NCBI GenBank assembly: GCA_045598325.1
Contig: JAZLLT010000050.1
Span: 7,630-71,629 of the forward strand
Source: RUG14130 sp045598325
GTDB lineage: Bacteria > Bacillota > Clostridia > Christensenellales > Aristaeellaceae
Length of the DNA stretch: 64,000 bases
Reading direction: 5' to 3'
Numbering within the stretch: the first letter of the stretch is position 1; every line of letters starts with the position of its first letter. Positions 14,128 through 24,962 of this stretch are shown piece by piece. Position numbers and translations under genes: made by a program. Under the pieces are notes generated by a model. The model was not told where the DNA came from and made no database searches. It worked only from the letters and a program-made list of their open reading frames with translations.

Positions 14128-14614
14128 GTGCGTTCAGATGCTCGATGAGCATGGTAAGCGCCGCCTTGACGGATGAGCAGCGGACCTCGTCCCTGTTTCC
14201 GGAAAAGAGGAATCTGCGGGCATGAACCGATGCTTTGTCCGCGATTCCGATCCACACCGTGCCCACAGGCTTGTCCGCAGTGCCGCCGGTGGGGCCTGCG
14301 ATTCCGGTAACGGAAAGGGCGAAGTCACTCCGCCGGGACGCTTTGAGCGCGCCCATTGCCATTTCGCAGGCACACTGCTCGCTCACCGCGCCCGCGGATT
14401 TCAGCGTTTCTTCCTTGACGCCCAGCAGTTTCATCTTGGCTTCATTTGCGTAGGTCAGGTAGCCTTCGTCAAACGCATCGCTGGCACCGGGATTCATGAC
14501 GATGCTCGCACCGAGCAGTCCGCCCGTGCATGATTCTGCCGTGGTCACGCGTTTGCCCGCCTTTTTCAGAAGTTCATAGGCGATGCGGGCTTCTTCATCG
14601 TAAGAAACCGTCAT
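14120..14614 (-). CDS. pncC: Nicotinamide-nucleotide amidohydrolase (CinA C-terminal family)
   Basis: 164 residues forming a stand-alone CinA C-domain: AESCTGGLLGASIVMNPGAS, GYLTYANEAKMKLLGV, SAGAVSEQCACEMA and SVTGIAGPTGGTADKPVGTV are the family hallmarks. It deamidates NMN to NaMN in the pyridine nucleotide salvage cycle. There is no N-terminal MoCF/COG1058 domain, so it is the short form. The start at 14614 comes just after the pgsA stop behind AAGGACA. In Bacillota the pgsA-cinA neighbourhood is conserved, supporting the call. Confidence 0.9.
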   Translation of the reverse strand: MTVSYDEEARIAYELLKKAGKRVTTAESCTGGLLGASIVMNPGASDAFDEGYLTYANEAKMKLLGVKEETLKSAGAVSEQCACEMAMGALKASRRSDFALSVTGIAGPTGGTADKPVGTVWIGIADKASVHARRFLFSGNRDEVRCSSVKAALTMLIEHLNAHE

Positions 14615-14615
14615 A

Positions 14616-15173
14616 TCACATGTCCTTAATATAGGAACGGTTTTTCCAGATATAGTCAAATCCGCTCCAGACCGCAAGCGCCAGAGAGATATACATCATG
14701 ATAGTAGTCAGCACATCCCACGCGTCGTGGATGTCTTCCCCGTGCCGCGCCATAGGCAGCAGCATGAGCGCCATGGGGATGTAGATCATCTGCGAAACGG
14801 TCTTGAGTTTTCCCCAGATGCCCGCAGCGATGACCTTGCCCTTGCCTGCCGCAACAAGGCGGAAACCGCTCACCGCGAACTCGCGGGCCAGCATCAGCAT
14901 GCAGACCCAGCCGGGCATGCGGTTGTGCTCCACCAGCATGACGAGAGCGCTCATGACAAGCATCTTGTCCGCGATGGGATCCATGAACTTGCCGAAATCC
15001 GTCACCAGATGCTGGGAACGGGCGATGCGTCCGTCCAACATGTCGGTAAAGGACGCCACGATGAAAATCGCGGTGGCAACGATCTGGTAGGACCATTTCT
15101 GTATGGATGCGAATGCAACAAAGACGGGCACCAGCAGGATGCGCAGCATGGTCAGTTTGTTCGGCAGATTCAT
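14616..15173 (-). CDS. pgsA: CDP-diacylglycerol--glycerol-3-phosphate 3-phosphatidyltransferase
   Basis: 185 residues, several membrane spans. The CDP-alcohol phosphotransferase motif D-x2-DG-x2-AR-x8-G-x3-D-x3-D is complete (DMLDGRIARSQHLVTDFGKF then MDPIADK, residues about 44-70). It makes phosphatidylglycerol phosphate, the committed step to phosphatidylglycerol and cardiolipin. The N-terminus MNLPNKLTMLRILLVPVFV is typical. It overlaps rimO by four bases and is followed at once by pncC. Confidence 0.95.
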   Translation of the reverse strand: MNLPNKLTMLRILLVPVFVAFASIQKWSYQIVATAIFIVASFTDMLDGRIARSQHLVTDFGKFMDPIADKMLVMSALVMLVEHNRMPGWVCMLMLAREFAVSGFRLVAAGKGKVIAAGIWGKLKTVSQMIYIPMALMLLPMARHGEDIHDAWDVLTTIMMYISLALAVWSGFDYIWKNRSYIKDM

Positions 15174-16483
15174 TCTTTCACCCCCATAAGGTCATAGGCG
15201 TCGCAGTCGGTGATTCTGACATTGATATACTGTCCGACGGTCAGTTCTTCGTCCGATTCCACTCGGATGATGCCGTCGCTTTCGGGAGACTCATAAATAC
15301 TGCGGGCGATATACGCGCCGTCCTCATAGCCTTCGATGACCGCTTCATAGGTCTTTCCCACGCGGGCTTTACCCACTTCCAGAGAAATCGCCTGTTGGGT
15401 CATCATGAGGGCATCAAGGCGCCGGTTCTTGATCTCTTCATCGATCTGTCCTTCCATTTCCGCTCCCACGGTGCCGTCCTCGGGCGAATAGGTGAACGCA
15501 CCGAGACGCTCGAAGCGGGCTTCCTTTACGAAGGAAAGCAGCGTCTCGAACTGCTCGTCCGTCTCACCCGGGAAGCCCACCATCATGGTGGTGCGCACGA
15601 GGATACCGTATTTGCGGCAGAGTTTCAGAAGGTTCCTGATGTGCAGGCTTGAACCGCGGCGGTTCATGGATCTGAGCATCGTGTCGTCGATGTGCTGAAG
15701 GGGCAGATCGAGGTACGGCGCGATCTTCGGATTGTCGTGGATCTCGCGGAGGAGTTCCTCATTCACCGTATCGGGATAGCAGTACAGCACGCGCACCCAG
15801 TGAATACCCGGAATCTCGCTTGCTTCACGGAGCAGTCTTTTGAGCAGGAGGGGCTTGCCGGGCAGATCGTTTCCGTAGCGGCTGGTATCCTGCGCGATGA
15901 AGGTCAGTTCCGTGACGCCCTTCTTCGCAAGGTCTCTGCACTCCTCCATGATGTCCTCGTAGGGACGGGAGACATACTTGCCGCGGATGAGCGGGATGGC
16001 GCAGTAAGTGCACTTATTATCACAGCCGTCCGAGATCTTCACATAGGCAGAGAAAGGCGGCGTTGTGAGCATGCGCTCCACTTTCGGGAACTTGTTGCTC
16101 GTTTCGCACCGCATCGGTCTCTCCCCTTTGAGCGCCTTTTCCAGAAGGTCCGGCAGGTTCTCGAAGTCATTGACGCCCATGAAAGCGTCCGCTTCGGGAA
16201 ATCCCTCATACAGTTCGTTGGGGTATCTCTGGGAGAGACAGCCCGTGACGATGAGTTTTTTGAGCCGTCCCGTTTTCTTGAATTCCGCCATCTCGAAAAT
16301 CGTGTCGATGGACTCCTGCTTGGCACTCTCGATGAAGCCGCAGGTGTTCACGATGATGACATCCGCTTTGGCGGGATCGGATACGATGTTGTATCCCTTA
16401 TCGCGGAGCAGACCCAGCATGACTTCGCTGTCAACGGTGTTCTTGCTGCATCCCAGGGATACCATTCCTACATTGATTCGCAT
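15170..16483 (-). CDS. rimO: Ribosomal protein S12 methylthiotransferase
   Basis: 437 residues. The N-terminal UPF0004 domain (VGMVSLGCSKNTVDSEVMLG, IIVNTCGFIESAKQESID, TGCLSQRY) supplies three cysteines for the auxiliary cluster. The radical SAM core carries ISDGCDNKCTYCAIP (C-x3-C-x2-C), and a C-terminal TRAM domain (EAVIEGYEDG to VRITDCDAYDLMG) ends the protein. It adds a methylthio group to an Asp of ribosomal protein S12. SLGCSKN and the length separate it from MiaB. It lies nine bases after ftsK and overlaps pgsA. Confidence 0.96.
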   Translation of the reverse strand: MRINVGMVSLGCSKNTVDSEVMLGLLRDKGYNIVSDPAKADVIIVNTCGFIESAKQESIDTIFEMAEFKKTGRLKKLIVTGCLSQRYPNELYEGFPEADAFMGVNDFENLPDLLEKALKGERPMRCETSNKFPKVERMLTTPPFSAYVKISDGCDNKCTYCAIPLIRGKYVSRPYEDIMEECRDLAKKGVTELTFIAQDTSRYGNDLPGKPLLLKRLLREASEIPGIHWVRVLYCYPDTVNEELLREIHDNPKIAPYLDLPLQHIDDTMLRSMNRRGSSLHIRNLLKLCRKYGILVRTTMMVGFPGETDEQFETLLSFVKEARFERLGAFTYSPEDGTVGAEMEGQIDEEIKNRRLDALMMTQQAISLEVGKARVGKTYEAVIEGYEDGAYIARSIYESPESDGIIRVESDEELTVGQYINVRITDCDAYDLMGVKE

Positions 16484-16492
16484 AGTTGCCTC

Positions 16493-19345
<2,853 letters not shown>

Positions 19346-19386
19346 TTTTCCTCCGATGTCCATATGAACGCTATTATATTGGATAC

Positions 19387-19415
19387 ATTATAGCGCAAAA
19401 GCACCAAAAAAGCAA
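19387..19415 (-). promoter_or_regulatory. ftsK operon promoter
   Basis: TTGCTT, 17 bp, TATAAT on the minus strand, about 45 bp before the ftsK start. Confidence 0.8.
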
Positions 19416-19444
19416 CCTCTGCGGTTGTTACAAAGGTTTGACAA

Positions 19445-19468
19445 AACGCACGGCGTTTGCCGTGCGTT
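19445..19468 (-). terminator. Terminator of the polymerase-fucosidase operon
   Basis: A perfect 10-bp stem AACGCACGGC/GCCGTGCGTT with a 4-nt loop; on the minus strand it continues into TTTTGTC, directly behind the gene ending at 19475. Confidence 0.85.
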
Positions 19469-19474
19469 CTTCTT

Positions 19475-20476
19475 TCATTTGACTGTTCCGCCCCATTCAA
19501 CGAGCGTAAAGCCGTTTCTTGCAGGCGTATCGGGCAATTCCGGCGCGGTGATTTGGGCAAAATCTTCGCTCGGCGCATATGTCATGAACACGCGGATGAT
19601 TGTGTCCGGTTCGGGCGACACCGTAAGGACCGCGCTGTCGCAGTAGGCAGCCGCATCGAAGGAAATGAGGTTGTAGGCGTTTTCCTGCATGAGGGGCAGC
19701 CAATAGACGATGAAGGCGTTTGTCTCGGAATCGTTTAGCCCGAGCTGCGGAAGGACGCCCTCCAGGAATTGTGCGGTATCCGTGCCTTTCACGCACCAGC
19801 CGCGGGACATATCCGTGTCAAACGCCGTCGTTCCCTCCCAGTAGAGGTAGTCATAGCGTCTGTCCTGCCCGTCGGTGAGCATTCCGCCGGGTTCAGCCGT
19901 CACCGTCCAGCCGTCGCCGTATGCGGGATAGGAGCAGGTGATACCGCCCGTGAGCGAGAGGCTCACCGAAACTTCGGTTTCCGTTTCGGGATAAAGATAG
20001 ATGACGGGCTTGTAGCAGACGATTTCGGGATATTCAAGTGCGGGTTCCGTGCCCGGCGCAAAGAGCGTATATGTGTAGGTATCACCCTTTATGGTGAAGT
20101 TGAGTACCATCCAAAGATCCTTCCAATCATATACGGGAGTTTCCCCGTCCTCTGTGTCCGAAACAGCCCGTTCTCTCACAATATCCACTTCTACCGTAAC
20201 AAGTCCTTTATCGGACATTACCGTTAACCTATATGAACCGTCGCTGCCTGACTCCTGCACACGAATGCAGAACAGTATCTTCCCCTCCAGAATGCACATG
20301 CCCCCGGGACCCAGCAGTTCGAAGTTCCTGTCGCAGATATCCAGCGTCAGCCGTTCTGCGATATTGGTCCAGAACCCCTCGATTTCCTCGACGGGTCTGT
20401 CCGCGAGAGCGAAAGAACCCGCAAGGAGCAGGAGCGCCAGAGTGAGCGCAAGCACTTTCATCAGATTCTTTTTCAT
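19475..20476 (-). CDS. Secreted protein with CYKPVIYLYPE motif, unknown function
   Basis: 333 residues with a clear signal peptide (MKKNLMKVLALTLALLLLAG, cleavage after ALA). About 100 residues with no recognised fold follow. Then comes a conserved-looking C-terminal module: CYKPVIYLYPETETEVSVSL, TGGITCSYPAYGDGWTVTAE, YDYLYWEGTTAFDTD, W-C-V-K-G and NAFIVYWLPLMQENAYNLI. I have seen this module type in secreted proteins but know no function. The repeated Trp/Tyr and YLYPE strand pattern suggests a beta-rich enzyme or binding domain. It is translationally coupled (ATGA) to the fucosidase upstream, so a role in glycan handling outside the cell is a reasonable guess. Confidence 0.6.
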   Translation of the reverse strand: MKKNLMKVLALTLALLLLAGSFALADRPVEEIEGFWTNIAERLTLDICDRNFELLGPGGMCILEGKILFCIRVQESGSDGSYRLTVMSDKGLVTVEVDIVRERAVSDTEDGETPVYDWKDLWMVLNFTIKGDTYTYTLFAPGTEPALEYPEIVCYKPVIYLYPETETEVSVSLSLTGGITCSYPAYGDGWTVTAEPGGMLTDGQDRRYDYLYWEGTTAFDTDMSRGWCVKGTDTAQFLEGVLPQLGLNDSETNAFIVYWLPLMQENAYNLISFDAAAYCDSAVLTVSPEPDTIIRVFMTYAPSEDFAQITAPELPDTPARNGFTLVEWGGTVK

Positions 20477-21801
20477 GGATTTCCCTTTCCGTCGCTGTTG
20501 TCGACGCCGTTGGACATCTGGGGATAATAGCAGAGATAGGAGTTATTGACTTCCTCGTCAAACTCCATTTTAATGACCGCAACGCCCAGTTCATCGGGGC
20601 ACTTCTCGGGAAGGTCGCTGATTTCGAGGCGATAGTTCACCGCGCGGAAGGGCAGTTCCTCTCCTGTTGCGAGGAGCGTGATCTTTTTCGGTTGATTTTT
20701 GAAGCCGCCAAAGCAAAGTTTGCCGCCCTTGGGCCAGATGAAATCGAAGCAGTAGACCGTTTTGTGATCGAGGGACACCGCCGCGCGGCATACCTGATTC
20801 AAGCGCACATCGATTTCATATCTCCTCGCCTTGCGTCCGTAGACTGCCTCCGCATTCCGCTTCATCCACTTACCGAGGTCATTGAGCGGCTGCACCGCGT
20901 CCGCCGGCACGCTTCCGTCCGCCGCGGGACCGATGTTGATGAGCAGGTTTCCGCCGCCATTCACGCACTTGGTAACGGTGTTCACCAGCTGCTGGGCGCG
21001 GAAGGAATAGGGTTCCGCCTGCGCGGCGTCCACATAGCCCCAGGAAAATCCGTTGAAGGTGAGGCAGGCTTCCCAGTCCGCACCTTCCTCCGCCACGCGC
21101 TTTCCGTCATTGGGTGGGAAGTTGAGGCTCTCTTCGGGCGTATAGAAATCCTCCGGCATGCGCGAGCGGTTGTTGATGAGGATGTGGGGCTGCAGGGCGC
21201 GCAGGCGGCTGTTGCGCTCCACGCTCTCCCACTGGTCAGATGTCATCTGCGGCCAGGGCATGTCGTACCAGAGGATATCGATCTTGCCGTAATTCGAAAG
21301 CAGTTCCACATTGAGCGCTTCGATGTAGTCGAGGAATCGGCGGCGGGAGGCTTCGTCATTATAGCACTTCCACGAATCGGGATGCCGCCAGTCCATGAGC
21401 GAGGAATACAAACCGATCTTGAGCCCGTACTTGCGGCAGGAGTCGGTGAATTCCTTCACAAGATCGCGCCCGCAGGTGTTCATGGAATTGAACGGATTCA
21501 CCTTGCTGTCCCAGAGGGAAAAGCCCTCGTGGTGGCGGGTCGTGAGCACCGCGTACTTCGCGCCGGCGGCGACAGCCAGACGGCACCATTCATCGGTGCA
21601 GCCGGGCTTGGGGCAAAAGTCCTTTGCCATCTTTTCCCACTCGGCAATGGTGTAACATTCCGTGGACTGCGCCCACTCGCCCATGCCGTAGGACGCGAAC
21701 AGACCGTAGTGGATGAAAAGTCCGAGCCGTGCGTCGCGCCACCAGACGATGCGCTCGTCGTGATCCTTTTGGGATTCATTCCAATACTCATCGTAAGTCA
21801 T
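20473..21801 (-). CDS. Alpha-L-fucosidase, GH29 family
   Basis: 442 residues, no signal peptide, so probably cytoplasmic. GH29 landmarks: RLGLFIHYGLFASYGMGEW, YAVLTTRHHEGFSLWDS, GLKIGLYSSLMDW and IDILWYDMPWP, where Asp180 aligns with the family nucleophile. GGGNLLINIGPAADG closes the barrel, and a small C-terminal beta domain follows. It should release alpha-L-fucose from oligosaccharides. The start at 21801 follows GGAGG and overlaps the YolD-like gene by 14 bp. The substrate linkage is unknown. Confidence 0.88.
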   Translation of the reverse strand: MTYDEYWNESQKDHDERIVWWRDARLGLFIHYGLFASYGMGEWAQSTECYTIAEWEKMAKDFCPKPGCTDEWCRLAVAAGAKYAVLTTRHHEGFSLWDSKVNPFNSMNTCGRDLVKEFTDSCRKYGLKIGLYSSLMDWRHPDSWKCYNDEASRRRFLDYIEALNVELLSNYGKIDILWYDMPWPQMTSDQWESVERNSRLRALQPHILINNRSRMPEDFYTPEESLNFPPNDGKRVAEEGADWEACLTFNGFSWGYVDAAQAEPYSFRAQQLVNTVTKCVNGGGNLLINIGPAADGSVPADAVQPLNDLGKWMKRNAEAVYGRKARRYEIDVRLNQVCRAAVSLDHKTVYCFDFIWPKGGKLCFGGFKNQPKKITLLATGEELPFRAVNYRLEISDLPEKCPDELGVAVIKMEFDEEVNNSYLCYYPQMSNGVDNSDGKGNP

Positions 21802-22225
21802 TTCCGTTTTCCTCCGTTTCGATTTCGCGTATGTCGTCAAAAGGGATCTCCCGGCCGTTATCCAGAAGCAGCGTTGCCCCGATATCGTCGATTTTGACCG
21901 CCCGCGCCGTCACCGTTTCAAAGGATCCTCCTTCCTTTTTGCCGTCGGGCAGGAAGTAGGTCACCTTCACGATGGGCTTTGAGCGGATGTGCCTTTGCAG
22001 ATATCCCAGAGACGCATTGATGTTTTCCGTTTCATCGTCTCCGTTTTCACCCCGCGCAAAGGTGAGCCGCGCGGATTCGTCGATTTTTTCATCATATCCC
22101 GTAAGTGCGGCAAAGGGCGCGAACTGACCCGCGCGGTCCATGCGGCTCATGGGCGGATGCTTTTTCGATACGGGATGGGGCAGATCGATGATGTCGGCAT
22201 AGTCTTCGATTTTGCGTTCGCTCAT
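21788..22225 (-). CDS. YolD-like protein
   Basis: 145 residues. The N-terminal segment (HPPMSRMDRAGQFAPFAALTGYD) is the YolD-like hallmark; the C-terminal half is a small beta domain (IVKVTYFLPDGKKEGGSFET, ATLLLDNGREIPFDDIREIE). YolD-like proteins are nearly always paired with Y-family polymerases, as here, and may modulate them in translesion synthesis. ATGA overlap with the polymerase gene supports co-expression. Confidence 0.85.
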   Translation of the reverse strand: MSERKIEDYADIIDLPHPVSKKHPPMSRMDRAGQFAPFAALTGYDEKIDESARLTFARGENGDDETENINASLGYLQRHIRSKPIVKVTYFLPDGKKEGGSFETVTARAVKIDDIGATLLLDNGREIPFDDIREIETEENGNDLR

Positions 22226-23739
22226 GCCTTATGCCCTCCGACCTGTCCGTTGCGCTCGATGGCGGTGGCGCCTTCCTCAAAGTTCATGCCCATGAGGATG
22301 GCATTCCTGCCGTAGCGTTTTTTGATGTCCAGGATCGCCAGCTGGCGCCTTCTGTCCTTTTCCTGCTTTTGAGCGTCTTCCCTGCGGAGGCGTTCCTCCT
22401 GCTGAATATCATCGAACATGGAGATCTGCTCGGGCTCTCTTTGCATGTCCCCTTCCGTCTGCGTATCCACCGCAACGATGTAGACCCTGCGCACGAGGAG
22501 GCCTTTATTCACCTCGCGGTCATAGATCCGCATCGCCGCTTCCGTGATGGCACGGGTAGAGAAGGTTGGCGGATTCAGATCCTCAAAGCCGTGTGCGGGT
22601 TTCGGCACGGGTTTTCCGTACCGGTCGTCCGTCACGGGTCCCGTGTACTTCGCCGCGATGGCAGGATCCGCGAGACATTCGCTGTCGTAGCAGACGGTGA
22701 GATCCACGCGGCTCGCCACAAGGTTCTTTTCGGTCAGGTCCAGCGAAAGTCCGTTCGCCATCTCACGCACGATGATGCGGGCTTTGTCGAAGGTGTAGGC
22801 GCAGGACAGCACCTGTCCCTGCGAAAGAGAACTGCTTCCGGGCTGATACGCCTTGATATCCGCGATGGTGCAGTCCTCAAATCCCCACGCGTGATCGATG
22901 AGCAGCTGCGCGTTGACGCCGAAAAGTTTATAAAGCAGGTCCTCGTTATAGTGATCAGCCGGCTTTCCGACAGAACAGCGGGCAACATCGCCCATGGTCA
23001 TGAGGCCGTTGTTCTCCAGTTTGCGGGCGATGCCCTTGCCCACGCGCCAGAAATCGGTGAGCGGTCTGTGGCACCAAAGTTCCCTGCGGTAACTCATTTC
23101 ATTGAGTTCTGCCACGCGCACGCCATACTCGTCCGCTTCCATGTGCTTGGCGACGATATCCATGGCGATTTTGGCAAGGTACAGGTTCGTTCCGATGCCC
23201 GCGGTGGCGGTGACGCCGGTTTCATTGAGCACCTCGTGCACCATTTTCATGGCAAGTTCGCGGGCGGTCAACCCGTAGATTTTGAGATATGCCGTCGCGT
23301 CGATGAACACCTCATCGATGGAGTACACATGGATATCTTCCGCGGACACAAAGCGAGTATAAATACCGAAGATACGGGTGGAATAATCCATGTAATACGC
23401 CATACGGGGCTTGGCGACGAGGTAAGCGATTTTTAATGACGGGTCCTTTTTGAGCGCGGCGGCATCCGCAGACTCGCCCGTGAAGGCGTGGCCCGGAGCG
23501 TACATCAGGCGGCGCGCATTTGCCTGCTTCGTCTTTTCCGCGATTTCAAAAAGCCGCGCCCTGCCGCCCGAACCGATCATGCTTTTGAGGGACGGCGAAA
23601 CCGCCAGGCAGATGGTCTTTTCCGTGCGGCTTTCGTCCGCGACCACGAGATTGGTGGTCAGCGGGTCCAGTCCGCGCTCGACGCATTCCACGCTGGCGTA
23701 ATACGATTTGAGATCGATTGCGATATACTGTCGTTCCAT
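22222..23739 (-). CDS. Y-family DNA polymerase (UmuC/UvrX-like)
   Basis: 505 residues. MERQYIAIDLKSYYASVECV is the Y-family N-terminal metal site (D plus SYYASVE), VYSIDEVFIDATAYL is the second catalytic motif (S-x-DE), and the helix-hairpin-helix region reads GVTATAGIGTNLYLAKIAMD. A little-finger domain and a charged tail follow (EEERLRREDAQKQEKDRRRQ). It performs error-prone bypass of DNA damage. The start is clear from the N-terminal motif. The promoter -10 box lies only six bases before it, so the mRNA appears leaderless. Confidence 0.92.
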   Translation of the reverse strand: MERQYIAIDLKSYYASVECVERGLDPLTTNLVVADESRTEKTICLAVSPSLKSMIGSGGRARLFEIAEKTKQANARRLMYAPGHAFTGESADAAALKKDPSLKIAYLVAKPRMAYYMDYSTRIFGIYTRFVSAEDIHVYSIDEVFIDATAYLKIYGLTARELAMKMVHEVLNETGVTATAGIGTNLYLAKIAMDIVAKHMEADEYGVRVAELNEMSYRRELWCHRPLTDFWRVGKGIARKLENNGLMTMGDVARCSVGKPADHYNEDLLYKLFGVNAQLLIDHAWGFEDCTIADIKAYQPGSSSLSQGQVLSCAYTFDKARIIVREMANGLSLDLTEKNLVASRVDLTVCYDSECLADPAIAAKYTGPVTDDRYGKPVPKPAHGFEDLNPPTFSTRAITEAAMRIYDREVNKGLLVRRVYIVAVDTQTEGDMQREPEQISMFDDIQQEERLRREDAQKQEKDRRRQLAILDIKKRYGRNAILMGMNFEEGATAIERNGQVGGHKA

Positions 23740-23745
23740 AAGTCT

Positions 23746-23774
23746 ATTATAGCATAAATCGCGTTTGTTTTCCA
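23746..23774 (-). promoter_or_regulatory. Promoter placing transcription start on the polymerase ATG
   Basis: TGGAAA, 17 bp, TATAAT. The expected start site is at the A of the ATG at 23739; no ribosome-binding site can exist. Confidence 0.7.
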
Positions 23775-23781
23775 GTAGGTT

Positions 23782-23810
23782 TTGACTTATCCGAGCGGTG
23801 GTGGTATAAT
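23782..23810 (+). promoter_or_regulatory. Promoter of the beta-lactamase-fold gene
   Basis: TTGACT, 17 bp, TATAAT; GGAGGTG follows at a normal distance before the ATG. It is divergent from the polymerase promoter eight bases away. Confidence 0.88.
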
Positions 23811-23835
23811 GCGTGCAAACAATCGGAGGTGAAAT

Positions 23836-24930
23836 ATGAATACCAATCTCATTTCCAAAGCAATGGACGAATTTGACCGGTTGAAAGTTCCCTACAGCGC
23901 GGTAAAAGTATACAAAAATCACGCACTCGTCTATGAAGCCGAACGCGGAGACAAAACGGAAAGCGGAAAGCGCTTCTTTCTTTATTCCTGCAGTAAGGTC
24001 ATGACCGTGGCAGCCGTGATGCGGCTGATCGAGCAGGGCAAACTGCACCTCACCGATTCCGTATGCAAATACCTGCCCGCGTATGAAAACGCCTATGTGG
24101 AAGAGGATGGCAAAAAGAAGATCGTCGGAGACAAGATGACCATCCGCCATCTGTTCACCATGAGCGCAGGACTCACCTATGATTTCAATACCGCGCCCGT
24201 TCTCGCCGCACGCGCGGTCAAAGGTGCCGATACCGTTGATATCGCAAACGCCTTCATCGAAACACCTCTCTCCTTTGAACCCGGGTACCGATTTCAGTAC
24301 AGTCTCTGCCACGATGTGCTGGGTGCCATCGCGTCTGTCATCACGGGTATGAGTTTCGCCGCGTTCATGGAGAAGGAACTCTTCTCTCCCCTCGGCATGA
24401 AGGACACCTCATTTTCTTTCAGAGAAGATGAGATGGCGAAGAAGTATGTCTATAAGGACGGCGCGTATCTGCCGGATGCATGCTCGAATGCCTATATCCT
24501 CGGAGAGAATTACCACAGCGGCGGCGCGGGCGTGGTCAGTACGCTTCACGATTTTGCACTGTTCGCGGACGCTCTTGCCTGCGGCGAAGGAAAGGACGGC
24601 TATCCGCTCATCCGCCGCGAAAGCGTGGATCTGCTGCGCACGGAGCAACTGCACGGGCTACTCATAAACTACAACTTCGGCTGCGCGGCGGGCGATGAAT
24701 TCGGTTACGGGCTCGGCGTTCACACGCTGACGGCACCAAACAGCGAAACGAAAGCGCCCCTGGGCGTATTCGGTTGGGACGGAGCTGCGGGCGCGTACAT
24801 CATGTGCGACCCGGAGCACAAACTGTCCATCGCTTATCTGACCCATGTGCATAACTGGCCGTCCGTCAATAAAAACGCACCATTCCATAGAGAACTCAGA
24901 AACGCCGTGTGCGAGGCGGTGCTTGGGTAA
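23836..24930 (+). CDS. Serine beta-lactamase/esterase-fold hydrolase
   Basis: 364 residues, no signal peptide. The active-site SxxK is S51-C-S-K54 in FFLYSCSKVMTVAAVMRLIE. A second motif is at QYSLCHDVLGAIAS (Tyr-Ser in place of YxN), and the third KTG/HTG box appears as GWDGAAGAYIM. LTDSVCKYLPAY and MTIRHLFTMSAGLTYD are typical of the class C/esterase branch (COG1680). It is probably a cytoplasmic peptidase or esterase rather than a resistance enzyme; the substrate is unknown. GGAGGTGAAAT precedes the ATG. Confidence 0.85.
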   Translation: MNTNLISKAMDEFDRLKVPYSAVKVYKNHALVYEAERGDKTESGKRFFLYSCSKVMTVAAVMRLIEQGKLHLTDSVCKYLPAYENAYVEEDGKKKIVGDKMTIRHLFTMSAGLTYDFNTAPVLAARAVKGADTVDIANAFIETPLSFEPGYRFQYSLCHDVLGAIASVITGMSFAAFMEKELFSPLGMKDTSFSFREDEMAKKYVYKDGAYLPDACSNAYILGENYHSGGAGVVSTLHDFALFADALACGEGKDGYPLIRRESVDLLRTEQLHGLLINYNFGCAAGDEFGYGLGVHTLTAPNSETKAPLGVFGWDGAAGAYIMCDPEHKLSIAYLTHVHNWPSVNKNAPFHRELRNAVCEAVLG

Positions 24931-24932
24931 CA

Positions 24933-24962
24933 AAAAAGCGGAGCGAAATGCTCCGTTTTTTA
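24933..24962. terminator. Bidirectional terminator between convergent genes
   Basis: Stem GCGGAGC/GCTCCG with loop GAAAT, A-run before and T-run after. Confidence 0.9.

Noticed and set aside
23740..24312. N-terminal extension of the Y-family polymerase by about 190 codons
   Set aside because: It is antisense to the beta-lactamase-fold gene and spans both promoters; the conserved polymerase N-terminus begins at 23739.
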